Below are positions 8,394-16,812 of a stretch of 64,000 nt of DNA, piece after piece. The DNA is taken from contig CAVXSF010000009.1 in NCBI GenBank assembly GCA_963764345.1, forward strand, positions 186,001-250,000. Direction: 5' to 3'. The translations under genes were made by a program, and so were the position numbers. The notes below the pieces were generated by a model. That model was not told the origin of the DNA, did not search any database, and worked only from the letters and a program-made list of their open reading frames with translations. The number at the start of each line of letters is the position of its first letter. The first letter of the stretch is position 1. This stretch comes from DASQZK01 sp963764345 (GTDB taxonomy: Bacteria; Bacteroidota; Bacteroidia; Bacteroidales; GCA-2748055).

Positions 8394-9731
8394 TTGGACT
8401 CAGAAGTGAACTTATCGGGCATTCAATCACTGTTATCCATCCATTTGAATCCAGTCACTCCCGGAATTATCATCGGACTGATTGCCATTGTGATTCTACT
8501 GATCGGATCGGCGGTCATGTCAGGATCGGAAGTAGCATTCTTTTCTCTCAATCCAGGCCACCGAAGCAAACTGGTACACATGCATACCAATGCTTCAAGA
8601 CGTGTTATTCAGCTCCTTTCCAAGCCTGAACGTCTGCTTGCAACTATTCTGATATGCAATAATTTCATCAATATAGGCATTGTCATCATCTCAACCTATA
8701 TCACAACCACGCTTTTCGACTTCACTGAAGGCCCCGTTTGGGCTGGTTTTGTCATTCAGATCGTTATTGTCACCTTCCTGATCCTGCTGGTTGGTGAGAT
8801 AATTCCAAAACTGTATGCAAACCATCAGGCGCTCAGGTTTTCCCTCTTTATCTCCTACCCTATAATGCTAACCGATAATATATTTTCCCCGGTGAGCCGC
8901 CTTCTCATCCTTTCAACATCACTGGTCAATAAAAAACTCGCCTCAAAAAAATCGAATATCTCCATGGGTGATCTTTCCGACGCCCTCGATCTTACCACCG
9001 GGGTGGTGACCGAAGAGAAAAAAATCCTGAAGAGTATTGTCAGATTCAGCAATACCGAGGTGGATGAAATCATGCGTCCAAGGATGGATGTTGTGGCCGT
9101 TGATATCAATACCGAACTCAGCAAACTGACTGAGATCGTGAACGAATCCGGTTACAGCCGCATCCCTGTCTATTCTGAAACCTTTGACAATGTAAAAGGT
9201 ATCCTTTATGTGAAAGATCTTCTTCCCCACCTCGGAAAAAACGACAGTTTTAACTGGCAGTCATTGATCAATCCAAGTTATTATGTGCCCGGAGGAAAGA
9301 AAATAAATGTGCTTCTGCAGGAATTCCGTGAGAAAAAGATACACCTGGCCATCGTTGTTGATGAGTACGGAGGAACCGAAGGTATCGTAACTCTTGAAGA
9401 TATCCTCGAAGAGATCGTTGGTGAAATTACCGATGAATCCGATGAAATCGAATCGTTCTATACAAAGATCGACGACCGGAACTATGTCTTCGACGGGAAG
9501 ATCCTTCTTAATGATTTTTACAAATCCCTGGGCATACCGGAAGACATCTTTGATAAGATAAGAGGTGATGCCGATACGCTGGCCGGATTATTACTGGAAG
9601 TGACCGGCGATATCCCGGCTATTAATGATACCTTTACGATCGATCCTTTTATATTCACGATCAATGCCGTTGACAACCGCAGGATCAAGAAGATCAAAGT
9701 GACACTCGATAAACCGCTGAAAACAAAATAG
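8394..9731 (+). CDS. gldE: Gliding-motility-associated protein GldE (CNNM/CBS/CorC-type)
   Basis: Membrane protein of the hemolysin C/CorC family that is paired with GldD in Bacteroidota and supports gliding and type IX secretion in gliding species. Residues ~20-190 form the DUF21/CNNM membrane domain. Two CBS motifs follow (EIMRPRMDVVAVD and IHLAIVVDEYGGTEGIVTLEDILEEIVGEI). The C-terminal ~90 residues are the CorC/HlyC domain. The start used here is TTG at 8394; a GTG lies at 8406, so the exact N-terminus is uncertain. The stop is six bases before the gldD ATG, so the two are almost certainly co-translated. Confidence 0.9.
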   Translation: MDSEVNLSGIQSLLSIHLNPVTPGIIIGLIAIVILLIGSAVMSGSEVAFFSLNPGHRSKLVHMHTNASRRVIQLLSKPERLLATILICNNFINIGIVIISTYITTTLFDFTEGPVWAGFVIQIVIVTFLILLVGEIIPKLYANHQALRFSLFISYPIMLTDNIFSPVSRLLILSTSLVNKKLASKKSNISMGDLSDALDLTTGVVTEEKKILKSIVRFSNTEVDEIMRPRMDVVAVDINTELSKLTEIVNESGYSRIPVYSETFDNVKGILYVKDLLPHLGKNDSFNWQSLINPSYYVPGGKKINVLLQEFREKKIHLAIVVDEYGGTEGIVTLEDILEEIVGEITDESDEIESFYTKIDDRNYVFDGKILLNDFYKSLGIPEDIFDKIRGDADTLAGLLLEVTGDIPAINDTFTIDPFIFTINAVDNRRIKKIKVTLDKPLKTK

Positions 9732-9736
9732 CCTTC

Positions 9737-10318
9737 ATGAATTTTAGAAAGGGTATAGTGATCGCGTTTCTACTTCTCATGACAGGCATTTTTCTTTCAT
9801 GTCATGAGAGTTATACCCCAAAACCACGGGGTTACCTCAGGGTGAAATATCCTGAAAAGCAGTATCATTCCTTCGACACCAATGCCCCATTTAGTTTCAT
9901 GTACCCTGTTTATGCACAAGTAATCCCCGACACCAATGCTAACGCCGAACCCTATTGGTATAATATTCTGTTCCCCGGGTTGAACGCTACCATATTTCTG
10001 AGCTATAAACCTGTAAAAAAGAATTTACAGAAATACATTGAGGACAGCAGGACCCTGGTATACAAGCATACAATCAAGGCAGAAGCTATTAATGAATCCC
10101 TCATCCGTGATGACAGCAGCCATGTTTACGGGATCATGTACGATCTTAAAGGAAATACGGCCTCATCACTTCAATTTTTTGTGACCGACAGCACCAGGCA
10201 TTTCCTCCGTGGTTCACTCTATTTCAACGTGGAACCCAATAAGGATTCCCTGGCACCGGTGATCGCTTTTATCAGGCAGGATGTTGTGCACCTCATTAAT
10301 ACCCTTCAATGGAAATAA
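9737..10318 (+). CDS. gldD: Gliding-motility lipoprotein GldD
   Basis: Lipoprotein required with the other Gld proteins for type IX secretion in Flavobacterium. A signal sequence ends in the lipobox LSCHESYTPKPRGYLR, and the following KPRGYLRVKYPEKQY segment is the family hallmark. The 193 residues match GldD length. It follows gldE directly. In a non-gliding organism the gene probably serves secretion of CTD-bearing proteins such as the M14 peptidase at 16.8-18.5 kb. Confidence 0.92.
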   Translation: MNFRKGIVIAFLLLMTGIFLSCHESYTPKPRGYLRVKYPEKQYHSFDTNAPFSFMYPVYAQVIPDTNANAEPYWYNILFPGLNATIFLSYKPVKKNLQKYIEDSRTLVYKHTIKAEAINESLIRDDSSHVYGIMYDLKGNTASSLQFFVTDSTRHFLRGSLYFNVEPNKDSLAPVIAFIRQDVVHLINTLQWK

Positions 10319-10344
10319 GGGCAGGCATTGTATAAATAAATGTC

Positions 10345-10352
10345 TAAATTTG
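10345..10352 (+). promoter_or_regulatory. Putative -7 element upstream of the PPTase gene
   Basis: TAAATTTG matches TAnnTTTG 40 bases before the ATG. A TTG lies only 14 bases upstream, shorter than usual, so this is a weak call. Confidence 0.3.
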
Positions 10353-10392
10353 GAGTACCGAACACCCATGCATGGAATGAAAAATTTGACTT

Positions 10393-11028
10393 ATGGGTTT
10401 ATTACTAAAAGAACGGCTTGGCGGGGATTGTCTTTTGGGGATATGGAAGATCAGTGAAGACTTCGACACACTTTACTCCGGCCTTAGGCTCGATAGTGAA
10501 GAGCATGATAAGCTTTTCAGTTTTAAAGGCGAAGGCAGAAAACTGGAATGGCTGAGTGTCAGACACCTGATCAATGAACTCACCGGCAGGGAATCACGTA
10601 TCATTTATAATGCAGAGCATAAACCTTTTCTAAAAGGAAATTTGTTCAATATAAGTATCTCTCATTCATATGATCTGACTTCCATCATGTTGAGTAAAGA
10701 CAGACGGGTTGGCATTGACCTTGAGTATATGTCACACAAAATCAGCAGCATCAGTTTCAAATTTATCAATGATCAGGAACTTATCACTTATGATCCTGAA
10801 TTACGACGATACCATCTCTATATCCATTGGTGCGCGAAGGAAACTTTATACAAAATCTGTGACAAACAGGATATTAATTTCAGAGATAACCTGACCATTT
10901 TCCCATTTACACCAAAAGATGAGGGACAGATTAAAGGTAGGGTGCTGAATGTTAACGGTATCGAGGACTTCACAATGTATTACAGGAAATACGATAATTA
11001 CGCAATTGTCTGGACATGCAAAAAATGA
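10393..11028 (+). CDS. 4'-phosphopantetheinyl transferase superfamily protein
   Basis: Transfers phosphopantetheine from CoA to carrier proteins. In 211 residues the ACPS-superfamily signatures appear in order: NISISHSYDL (substrate His region), VGIDLE (metal-binding Asp/Glu) and WCAKETLYKI (catalytic Glu/Lys helix). The length fits the Sfp/EntD type more than the short AcpS type. It overlaps the GGGP synthase gene by four bases if that gene starts at 11025. It is a normal member of the bacteroidete gldD neighbourhood; the carrier-protein target cannot be read from context. Confidence 0.85.
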   Translation: MGLLLKERLGGDCLLGIWKISEDFDTLYSGLRLDSEEHDKLFSFKGEGRKLEWLSVRHLINELTGRESRIIYNAEHKPFLKGNLFNISISHSYDLTSIMLSKDRRVGIDLEYMSHKISSISFKFINDQELITYDPELRRYHLYIHWCAKETLYKICDKQDINFRDNLTIFPFTPKDEGQIKGRVLNVNGIEDFTMYYRKYDNYAIVWTCKK

Positions 11029-11756
11029 ACATTCTCGGTCACATATACCGTTCTGTTGAAGGTAAAAAACAGATGGCCGTTCTGGTGGATCCGGATAAGA
11101 CGACGGGAGAAGTCCTGAAGGCCATTGTCGCAGAAGCAGATAAAAGTCATGTCGATTTTATTTTTGTCGGAGGAAGCCTCCTGTATACTGACATAAAGGA
11201 TACGGTCGGGACTATAAAGCAAAACACATCCATACCGGTTATCTTGTTCCCGGGAAATGTTATGCAGGTTTGTGACAACGCCGATGGCATTCTTTTTCTG
11301 TCCCTGATCTCCGGGAGAAATGCGGAATTTCTGATCGGACATCATGTCCTGGCCGCTCCTGCCCTTCGCAGGTCTGGTATCGAGGTGCTACCCACAGCTT
11401 ATATTCTGATTGAAAATGGCAGGCGGACGTCTGTTGAATACATGAGCAATACCTTACCTGTTCCGGCTGATAAAGCTGAGATTGCAGTAGCTACCGCTAT
11501 AGCGGGAGAAATGCTGGGATTAAAACTTACCTACCTGGAAGCCGGGAGCGGAGCAGCCAAAACAGTGGGGCTGAATATGATCAGGGAAGTAAAGAAAAAC
11601 ATAAGCGTTCCCCTACTCGTGGGTGGTGGAATCAGGACTCAGGCTGAAGCCGCTGAAATTTTCAGGGCCGGGGCCGATCTTATCATTGTGGGTACCGCCC
11701 TCGAAGAAGATCCTTCACGGCTTCGGGACATAGCCGGTGCCAGAAACATGGTCTGA
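11025..11756 (+). CDS. Geranylgeranylglyceryl/heptaprenylglyceryl phosphate synthase (PcrB/GGGPS family)
   Basis: Joins a polyprenyl diphosphate to glycerol-1-phosphate, the first ether-bond step of archaeal lipids; bacterial members make related ether lipids of unsettled role. This is a TIM barrel of ~243 residues with LVDPDKT at the first strand, FVGGSLL, PVILFPGNVMQV, YLEAGSG and the phosphate-binding end VGGGIRTQAEA...GADLIIVGTAL. Start chosen at MNILGH (11025), giving an ATGA overlap with the PPTase stop; an in-frame ATG at 11016 is also possible. No glycerol-1-phosphate dehydrogenase is in the window. Confidence 0.9.
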   Translation: MNILGHIYRSVEGKKQMAVLVDPDKTTGEVLKAIVAEADKSHVDFIFVGGSLLYTDIKDTVGTIKQNTSIPVILFPGNVMQVCDNADGILFLSLISGRNAEFLIGHHVLAAPALRRSGIEVLPTAYILIENGRRTSVEYMSNTLPVPADKAEIAVATAIAGEMLGLKLTYLEAGSGAAKTVGLNMIREVKKNISVPLLVGGGIRTQAEAAEIFRAGADLIIVGTALEEDPSRLRDIAGARNMV

Positions 11757-12354
11757 AAAGGAAAGGAATTTACCGGCTGCGGCTTCCGACTGACCCTTTC
11801 ACTGAATATTACCCTTTCCCTGTTATTAAGCGTGCTTGTTCAAACCGTTCATCAATGCAAAGAGACAGATCATGAGATTATGTTGAAGAACATAATATTT
11901 GAGAGGGCTAGATTTTGGGTTTTCGTGCCATTAAGGGTGGTTGGGTGGGGGGTGGGATCCCCTGAAATAAAGTAAATATAAACTATATACTTATAAAGAG
12001 TCTCCCTTCATGCTAAGAAGCCCCTCGCCCTTCATTTTAAAAAGCTGTTCCCCTTCTCTGAAAAATCAGGCTAATTTTTCGATATGCTTAAAAAATGGCC
12101 GGTCATACGCTGATTTTCTCACGTTTTTCACATTAAGCAGTAACCGGGGGGCATGGGGGAACCCGGTTCAAAACCTGGGAATGACATGTAACCGGTATTA
12201 TGGCGGATGGATAACTAATGTGCATTGTCCGGATCATCCGTCAATCCTGCCTGAAAGGAAAAATATTACCCGGCCTCTCAGTTTCTGATAAAAATCAACG
12301 GTCAGCTGTATTGTTTCTGGATTTGGGTTAGAATCGCACTGGTAGGCGGGATAA
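11757..12354. other. Gene-free interval after the GGGP synthase gene
   Basis: About 600 bases in which I see no gene, RNA or clear hairpin. It includes a G-rich run (GGTTGGGTGGGGGGTGGG near 11937). A 92-codon open stretch at 12010-12288 (+) has no signal, domain or family look and is not called. Confidence 0.45.
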
Positions 12355-13071
12355 CTAAAAACCAATCTCTACCCCTACCTTTAGCCGTGGGAGTTCGGGA
12401 ATGCTGTATGTATCTTTAAAATAATCCGATAACCTATACCTGCCAAAGAGAGCAATTTTGTTATGGCCTATCCGTGCAGCCAGCCCGTATGAGAACGTCT
12501 CTGGAAAATCAAGTCTATGATTTACCGTCCTCGATCTATCAAAATAATCATTTGCATTGCCGGTAACCACAATTACTTCCTTTACGGAATAATTCCAGCT
12601 TCCCGACAGTCCGGCATCCAGAAAATTCCCGAGCGTATTGCCTCTTTTTCCGAAATTGATACGCTGGTAGATTTCCAGTGAAACCGAGTTATTGACCAGG
12701 AGATGACGCTTTTCATTCGAGGCAAAAGTGAGTGGATTGTACGGATTGTAAGCATTAAGAACACTCCTGGTAAAACTGTAACGGGTATGTGCAAGAGAAA
12801 CATCGAAACCCAGTGCATAAAACGGAAGCAATTTAAGTTTATAGAGGTAGCCAAGGGTGTACTCACCTGAACCCGGATTTTTTATGGAAGATGTTGCATC
12901 TTCTATGTTTGGAATCACAGCCAATCCTGCATGAAAATATCCATAGTGCCGCATGTTCGGGCCGTAACTATCCTTATACTGTTCATCAACCTCTTTGGAA
13001 AGAACGACTGACTGGGAATACGCAGGTGTAATGGCAAAAAAAACGAGTAGGAGGAGTAAAAATCTTTTCAT
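12355..13071 (-). CDS. Predicted outer-membrane beta-barrel protein
   Basis: 238 residues with a signal peptide (MKRFLLLLLVFFAITPAYS-Q), then alternating aromatic/hydrophobic strands (GYFHAGLAVIP, YTLGYLYKLKLLPFYALGFDVSLAHTRY, NKIALFGRYRLSDYF) and a C-terminal Phe (VGVEIGF), all typical of small outer-membrane barrels. No specific family is recognised. It starts four bases after the stop of the S8 protease gene, so the two are probably one transcript and may act together in the envelope. Confidence 0.7.
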   Translation of the reverse strand: MKRFLLLLLVFFAITPAYSQSVVLSKEVDEQYKDSYGPNMRHYGYFHAGLAVIPNIEDATSSIKNPGSGEYTLGYLYKLKLLPFYALGFDVSLAHTRYSFTRSVLNAYNPYNPLTFASNEKRHLLVNNSVSLEIYQRINFGKRGNTLGNFLDAGLSGSWNYSVKEVIVVTGNANDYFDRSRTVNHRLDFPETFSYGLAARIGHNKIALFGRYRLSDYFKDTYSIPELPRLKVGVEIGF

Positions 13072-13075
13072 GGCG

Positions 13076-14761
13076 TCATTTTAAATAGCTATAGGTATAT
13101 CCCCTGTAGTGGATTCTGAGTACTTCGCTGTCCTTCATTGTGTCGAGATCGATAGAATAACGTTTTGCCTCTCCTAAATCTACAACGGCATAGTACCGGA
13201 TAGTCCCGGTAATTTTATCGGCAAAGTGATAATAGAGATACTTGTCGTCAAGAGTGTAGCTCTGCTGATCCGGAATCCTTATAAATGATTCATTTCTACC
13301 CTGATAAACAACGTTAATGCTATCGTTGTTTATAATCACGGTTTTATTACTGTTTGGAAGGATAATCCGGATGGTTTCTCTATTGGTACTTTTTTCCTGA
13401 GCAATACGCCTGTTTTGTTCCTCCGCGACAGGCATTACGGTAAGAAAAGAATATTCCCTTTTTACCGTGAAGGTCGGCCTTGTTTTTTTTGCTCCTTCCA
13501 GGATGAAGGAAGCCTGTGGAACACCGTAGCCATGGGCGTAGTCGTAATACGGGTAGAGGTGCCCCGACTTTTCAATTTCCCTGAATACTTTCATGTTATT
13601 CCAGTCAGGATGCATTTGCATAACACAGGCGGCAAAACCTGTAACAAGTGGCGTGGCAAAGGAGGTCCCGTATTCCTTTTTCATCCTGCCCTGCTTATCC
13701 GTGGTATAAACATCAGCAAAAGCTGATACATTGGGTTTCAGTCTGCCGTCGTAGGTTGGGCCAAAAGAACTGAAACCTATATGAATCCCGGTTTCACTGT
13801 CGATACCCCCAATGGTCAGTACACTGTCGGCATCTGCAGGAGCGCCGATCACTTCCCAGGCATTGTCGCCATCGTTACCTGCCGCATTTACAACGAGCAT
13901 ACCCTTACGGGCAGCTACTTCGGCCATCCTGCTGATATAGGTTGATTTCCCGTCCATTTGTTTCGGGAAGTACCGGTTGAAGGTATAGCCCAGCGAACTG
14001 CTGATGATATCCGCCCCCTTCCTGTCGGCCCACTCCATGGCTGCAAACCAGTTTTCTTCTTCGGAAAACACTTCCGTCCGCACTTCCGTCCGGGCCAGGA
14101 GAAATTCAGCACCCGTTCCCAACCCGGTAGGCAGGCTATCGTATTCTCCGGTAATACATCCAAGAACCCCTGTGCCATGGGAATCAAAGTCATAGACATT
14201 TTTCCTGCGCCTGACAAAATCCCATGTGTCAATAATCCGCCCTTCCTGTCTCAACCTCCTGAATTCCGGGAAGGTATCAACACCAATGAAACCGGCATCA
14301 AGAACGGCAATGCGTACCCCGTGGCCGTCAATTCCGGCAGCTTTAAAAAGATCTCCGCCCAATGAACCAGTCTGGCTCCTGATAAGTGCAAGTGCCCCGG
14401 AATCCGGGAAGGCGGATTTCGCACGGGATGAGGCTGCTATATAAAGAGATTCAACCCGTCGGACCTCAGCCACAAAGGGCAGTTTCTTCACTTCCTTTTC
14501 TTGTTTAGCCTTTAAGGATACTACAACCGCATTGAGCCAGCGGCTGGAAGTCAACACGGGGGAAATGTCGTTGACAGCACTGCAATAGGCCTCGTTCACA
14601 GGCAAATCTGTCTCCATGACAAGAGGGATGCCCTGTTTCTCACGCCTTGCGATCGTCCGGGCATCGAAATACTGAAAGGGATTAAACGACACACTGTCTT
14701 TATCCCTGAATTCAACCCAGTATTTCTGCTGGGAGAACAGTGACTGACAAAACAGGAACAT
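13076..14761 (-). CDS. Secreted S8 (subtilisin-family) serine protease
   Basis: The catalytic triad is visible: Asp in RIAVLDAGF, His in DSHGTGVLGC and Ser in GTSFATPLVTG, with the oxyanion region NAAGNDGD. Residues ~430-561 form a beta-rich C-terminal part without an obvious T9SS sorting motif. The visible ATG gives a short, uncharged signal (MFLFCQSLFSQQ). Dropping one base near 14765-14772 would extend it to MLRKRPVIHFS, a better signal peptide, starting eight bases after the upstream stop, so another insertion may sit here. It is co-oriented with and adjacent to the barrel protein and the phosphatase-like gene. Confidence 0.88.
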   Translation of the reverse strand: MFLFCQSLFSQQKYWVEFRDKDSVSFNPFQYFDARTIARREKQGIPLVMETDLPVNEAYCSAVNDISPVLTSSRWLNAVVVSLKAKQEKEVKKLPFVAEVRRVESLYIAASSRAKSAFPDSGALALIRSQTGSLGGDLFKAAGIDGHGVRIAVLDAGFIGVDTFPEFRRLRQEGRIIDTWDFVRRRKNVYDFDSHGTGVLGCITGEYDSLPTGLGTGAEFLLARTEVRTEVFSEEENWFAAMEWADRKGADIISSSLGYTFNRYFPKQMDGKSTYISRMAEVAARKGMLVVNAAGNDGDNAWEVIGAPADADSVLTIGGIDSETGIHIGFSSFGPTYDGRLKPNVSAFADVYTTDKQGRMKKEYGTSFATPLVTGFAACVMQMHPDWNNMKVFREIEKSGHLYPYYDYAHGYGVPQASFILEGAKKTRPTFTVKREYSFLTVMPVAEEQNRRIAQEKSTNRETIRIILPNSNKTVIINNDSINVVYQGRNESFIRIPDQQSYTLDDKYLYYHFADKITGTIRYYAVVDLGEAKRYSIDLDTMKDSEVLRIHYRGYTYSYLK

Positions 14762-14803
14762 TAGAAAAATGAATCACAGGTCGCTTCCTAAGCATGATCT
14801 TCT

Positions 14804-16450
14804 TTATTCGACAATTTCACCAATTATGTTTCCTTCCGTCCCGGGCGGACTGGAAATATTGAGAAAAAAAGCGATGGTCGGCATAATATCGGTGACGGAG
14901 ACCTTGCGTGAAATGACACCTCTGCCGATTTTCCATCCGTACCAGATTAGCGGGACATGAGTATCATAGTGAACAGAGGATGCATATTGTCTGTCGATCC
15001 CCTTCTCTACCCATCCCGGAGTCAGATATAACATCACATCACCGGAACGTTTCTGATTGTAACTCTTCTGAATTCTGCCAAAAGTACCCCCTGTATAATT
15101 ATTCTTCACCAGGTCGCTTGCGGTGAGAGCATTTGAAACGCCTTCAAACTGCACCATGAACCTGGCCACACGGTCCTGGAATTCAGGAATGGATAATCTG
15201 GAATCCTCGATAAGTGTCCGGTTCAGATAGATCTGCTGGGCATAATAGAATTTCACCCAGTCACCGCTACCATAGATGACATTCAGATAGGTTTTTAAAA
15301 GAGACAAAGCCGCATTATAGTTGAAGTATCCGGAAGGTATCCTTTTCGAGCTGAGATAACCGGGTTCATTGGCTGATGCATTGTCAGCGGTGAAGTAGAT
15401 CAGAGTGTTCTTCAACCCGACTTCACGGTCAAGAAAATCGAGAAAATGCTCCAGTTCCTTGTCAAGACGGAGATAAAGATCTTCCATCTCAACGGAGCGC
15501 GATGAATAATATTCACCGGCATAAGCATTACTTGAAAAAATGACATTCAGCCAGTCGGTGTAATCATCTTTGCCCAGTTTTTCGTTCACCACTGCAGCCG
15601 CGGCAAAATCGGAAGTGTAAGTGTTACCGAAAGGTGTGACCTTCAGAAGATCGTACCTGGGCTTGGCCCGTTTGATACGACTTAGTTTTTCGAGGTCGTA
15701 GGGGAACGTTTTCTGCCCGTCAATCCCTTCCTCAAAACGGCTGGTATCCGGAAGACTGGCACTGTAAGTATCCATGGGCAGGAGAGGCACCCATGTATTG
15801 GCCAGATAAAGATCTGCCAGCTTCTTGGCATTGAAATCATTGACCCATGACGGCAAACTATCCATATAATAGGAACTCGTGATCCATTTTCCGCTGGTGT
15901 CATCATACCAGTAAGAGCCGTTTGCCGTATGTCCGCCGGAAATAACTGCTCCGACAGGATCCAGGCTGATGGAAATAACTTTCGATTTAAACTGGTCCGA
16001 CAGTTTCAGTTCGTCTGATATGGTGCTCACCATCAGATTATTTGGCGAATATTTTCCCTCCCCGTAATTCCCACCGATGGTTTCGGCTTTTTCGTCACTG
16101 ATACATTGGGTCACTTTTTCTTTTAATCTGTCATACCAGTAATTTGAAACCACACCGTGGACATCGGGATACGCCCCGGTTGCAATGGTGGCATAACCAC
16201 TTCCCGATTCAGGCACAAGATAATCGTGATAAGCATTCTTGCACACCATTCCTTTACTGACAATCCTTTTAAATCCACCTTCACCGAACTGATCCCAGTA
16301 CCGTACCAGGTAATCGTACCTCATCCCGGCCACCTGGATGCCAACAATCAGTTTAGGTTTCTCAGAAGGGATAACCCTGTCCTGGGCATGTAATCCGTGA
16401 ACACAAACCGACAAAAACAAAGCGAAGATGAATCCTCTCATGCTGCACAT
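14804..16450 (-). CDS. PafA-type alkaline-phosphatase-like protein lacking the catalytic residues (putative pseudoenzyme)
   Basis: 548 residues with a signal peptide and the fold signatures of the PafA alkaline phosphatase group (MRYDYLVRYWDQFGEGGFKR, VHGVVSNYWYD, HTANGSYWYDD, YDTHVPLIWYGW). By alignment from memory with Elizabethkingia PafA, most active-site residues are changed: zinc-ligand Asp38 is Ala41 (VAGMRYD), nucleophile Thr79 is Ser82, Lys162 and Arg164 are Asp164 and Val166, Asp305 is Ala and His309 is Glu (NAYAGE), His353 is Asn (TADN). Asp352, His486 and Asn100 equivalents remain. It is therefore unlikely to be an active phosphatase; a binding or scaffold role is an inference. 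Met4 is an alternative start. Confidence 0.82.
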   Translation of the reverse strand: MCSMRGFIFALFLSVCVHGLHAQDRVIPSEKPKLIVGIQVAGMRYDYLVRYWDQFGEGGFKRIVSKGMVCKNAYHDYLVPESGSGYATIATGAYPDVHGVVSNYWYDRLKEKVTQCISDEKAETIGGNYGEGKYSPNNLMVSTISDELKLSDQFKSKVISISLDPVGAVISGGHTANGSYWYDDTSGKWITSSYYMDSLPSWVNDFNAKKLADLYLANTWVPLLPMDTYSASLPDTSRFEEGIDGQKTFPYDLEKLSRIKRAKPRYDLLKVTPFGNTYTSDFAAAAVVNEKLGKDDYTDWLNVIFSSNAYAGEYYSSRSVEMEDLYLRLDKELEHFLDFLDREVGLKNTLIYFTADNASANEPGYLSSKRIPSGYFNYNAALSLLKTYLNVIYGSGDWVKFYYAQQIYLNRTLIEDSRLSIPEFQDRVARFMVQFEGVSNALTASDLVKNNYTGGTFGRIQKSYNQKRSGDVMLYLTPGWVEKGIDRQYASSVHYDTHVPLIWYGWKIGRGVISRKVSVTDIMPTIAFFLNISSPPGTEGNIIGEIVE

Positions 16451-16812
16451 AATTCGTTTTCATTAAATATTAATACCCTGCGAATGATCTCTTTTTCAAA
16501 GATCAAATGTAGTAACCTGTTTTCAGGAGTTCAAAAATCTTTTTCAGCTTTAATGAACAGCCTCATCCGGAATTCATTTGCGGCTGTCTGGGGATAAGCC
16601 GGAAAGAATGCTTATCCATGATAAAAACTTTTTTTGTGAAGGTTTAGTATGCATGCAGCCCTGGAAATTCATGCCTGATCAACGAAATGAGTTAACCTGG
16701 TCAGAGAAACTCACGCATCCGCTCCTTGTCAGTAAAGATCCGTTACCCGGGAAAATTCAACTCTGGAGGAAAGATTTTTTTTCTAGCCTGAATTTCACAG
16801 AACTCAGACCCA
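16451..16812. other. Gene-free interval
   Basis: About 360 bases between the phosphatase-like gene and the M14 gene. An 82-codon plus-strand open stretch (16578-16826) overlaps the M14 3' end and has no recognisable features. No clear terminator is seen. Confidence 0.4.

Noticed and set aside
12010..12288. 92-codon open frame on the plus strand in the gap
   Set aside because: Composition unlike neighbouring genes, no domain or signal; probably chance.
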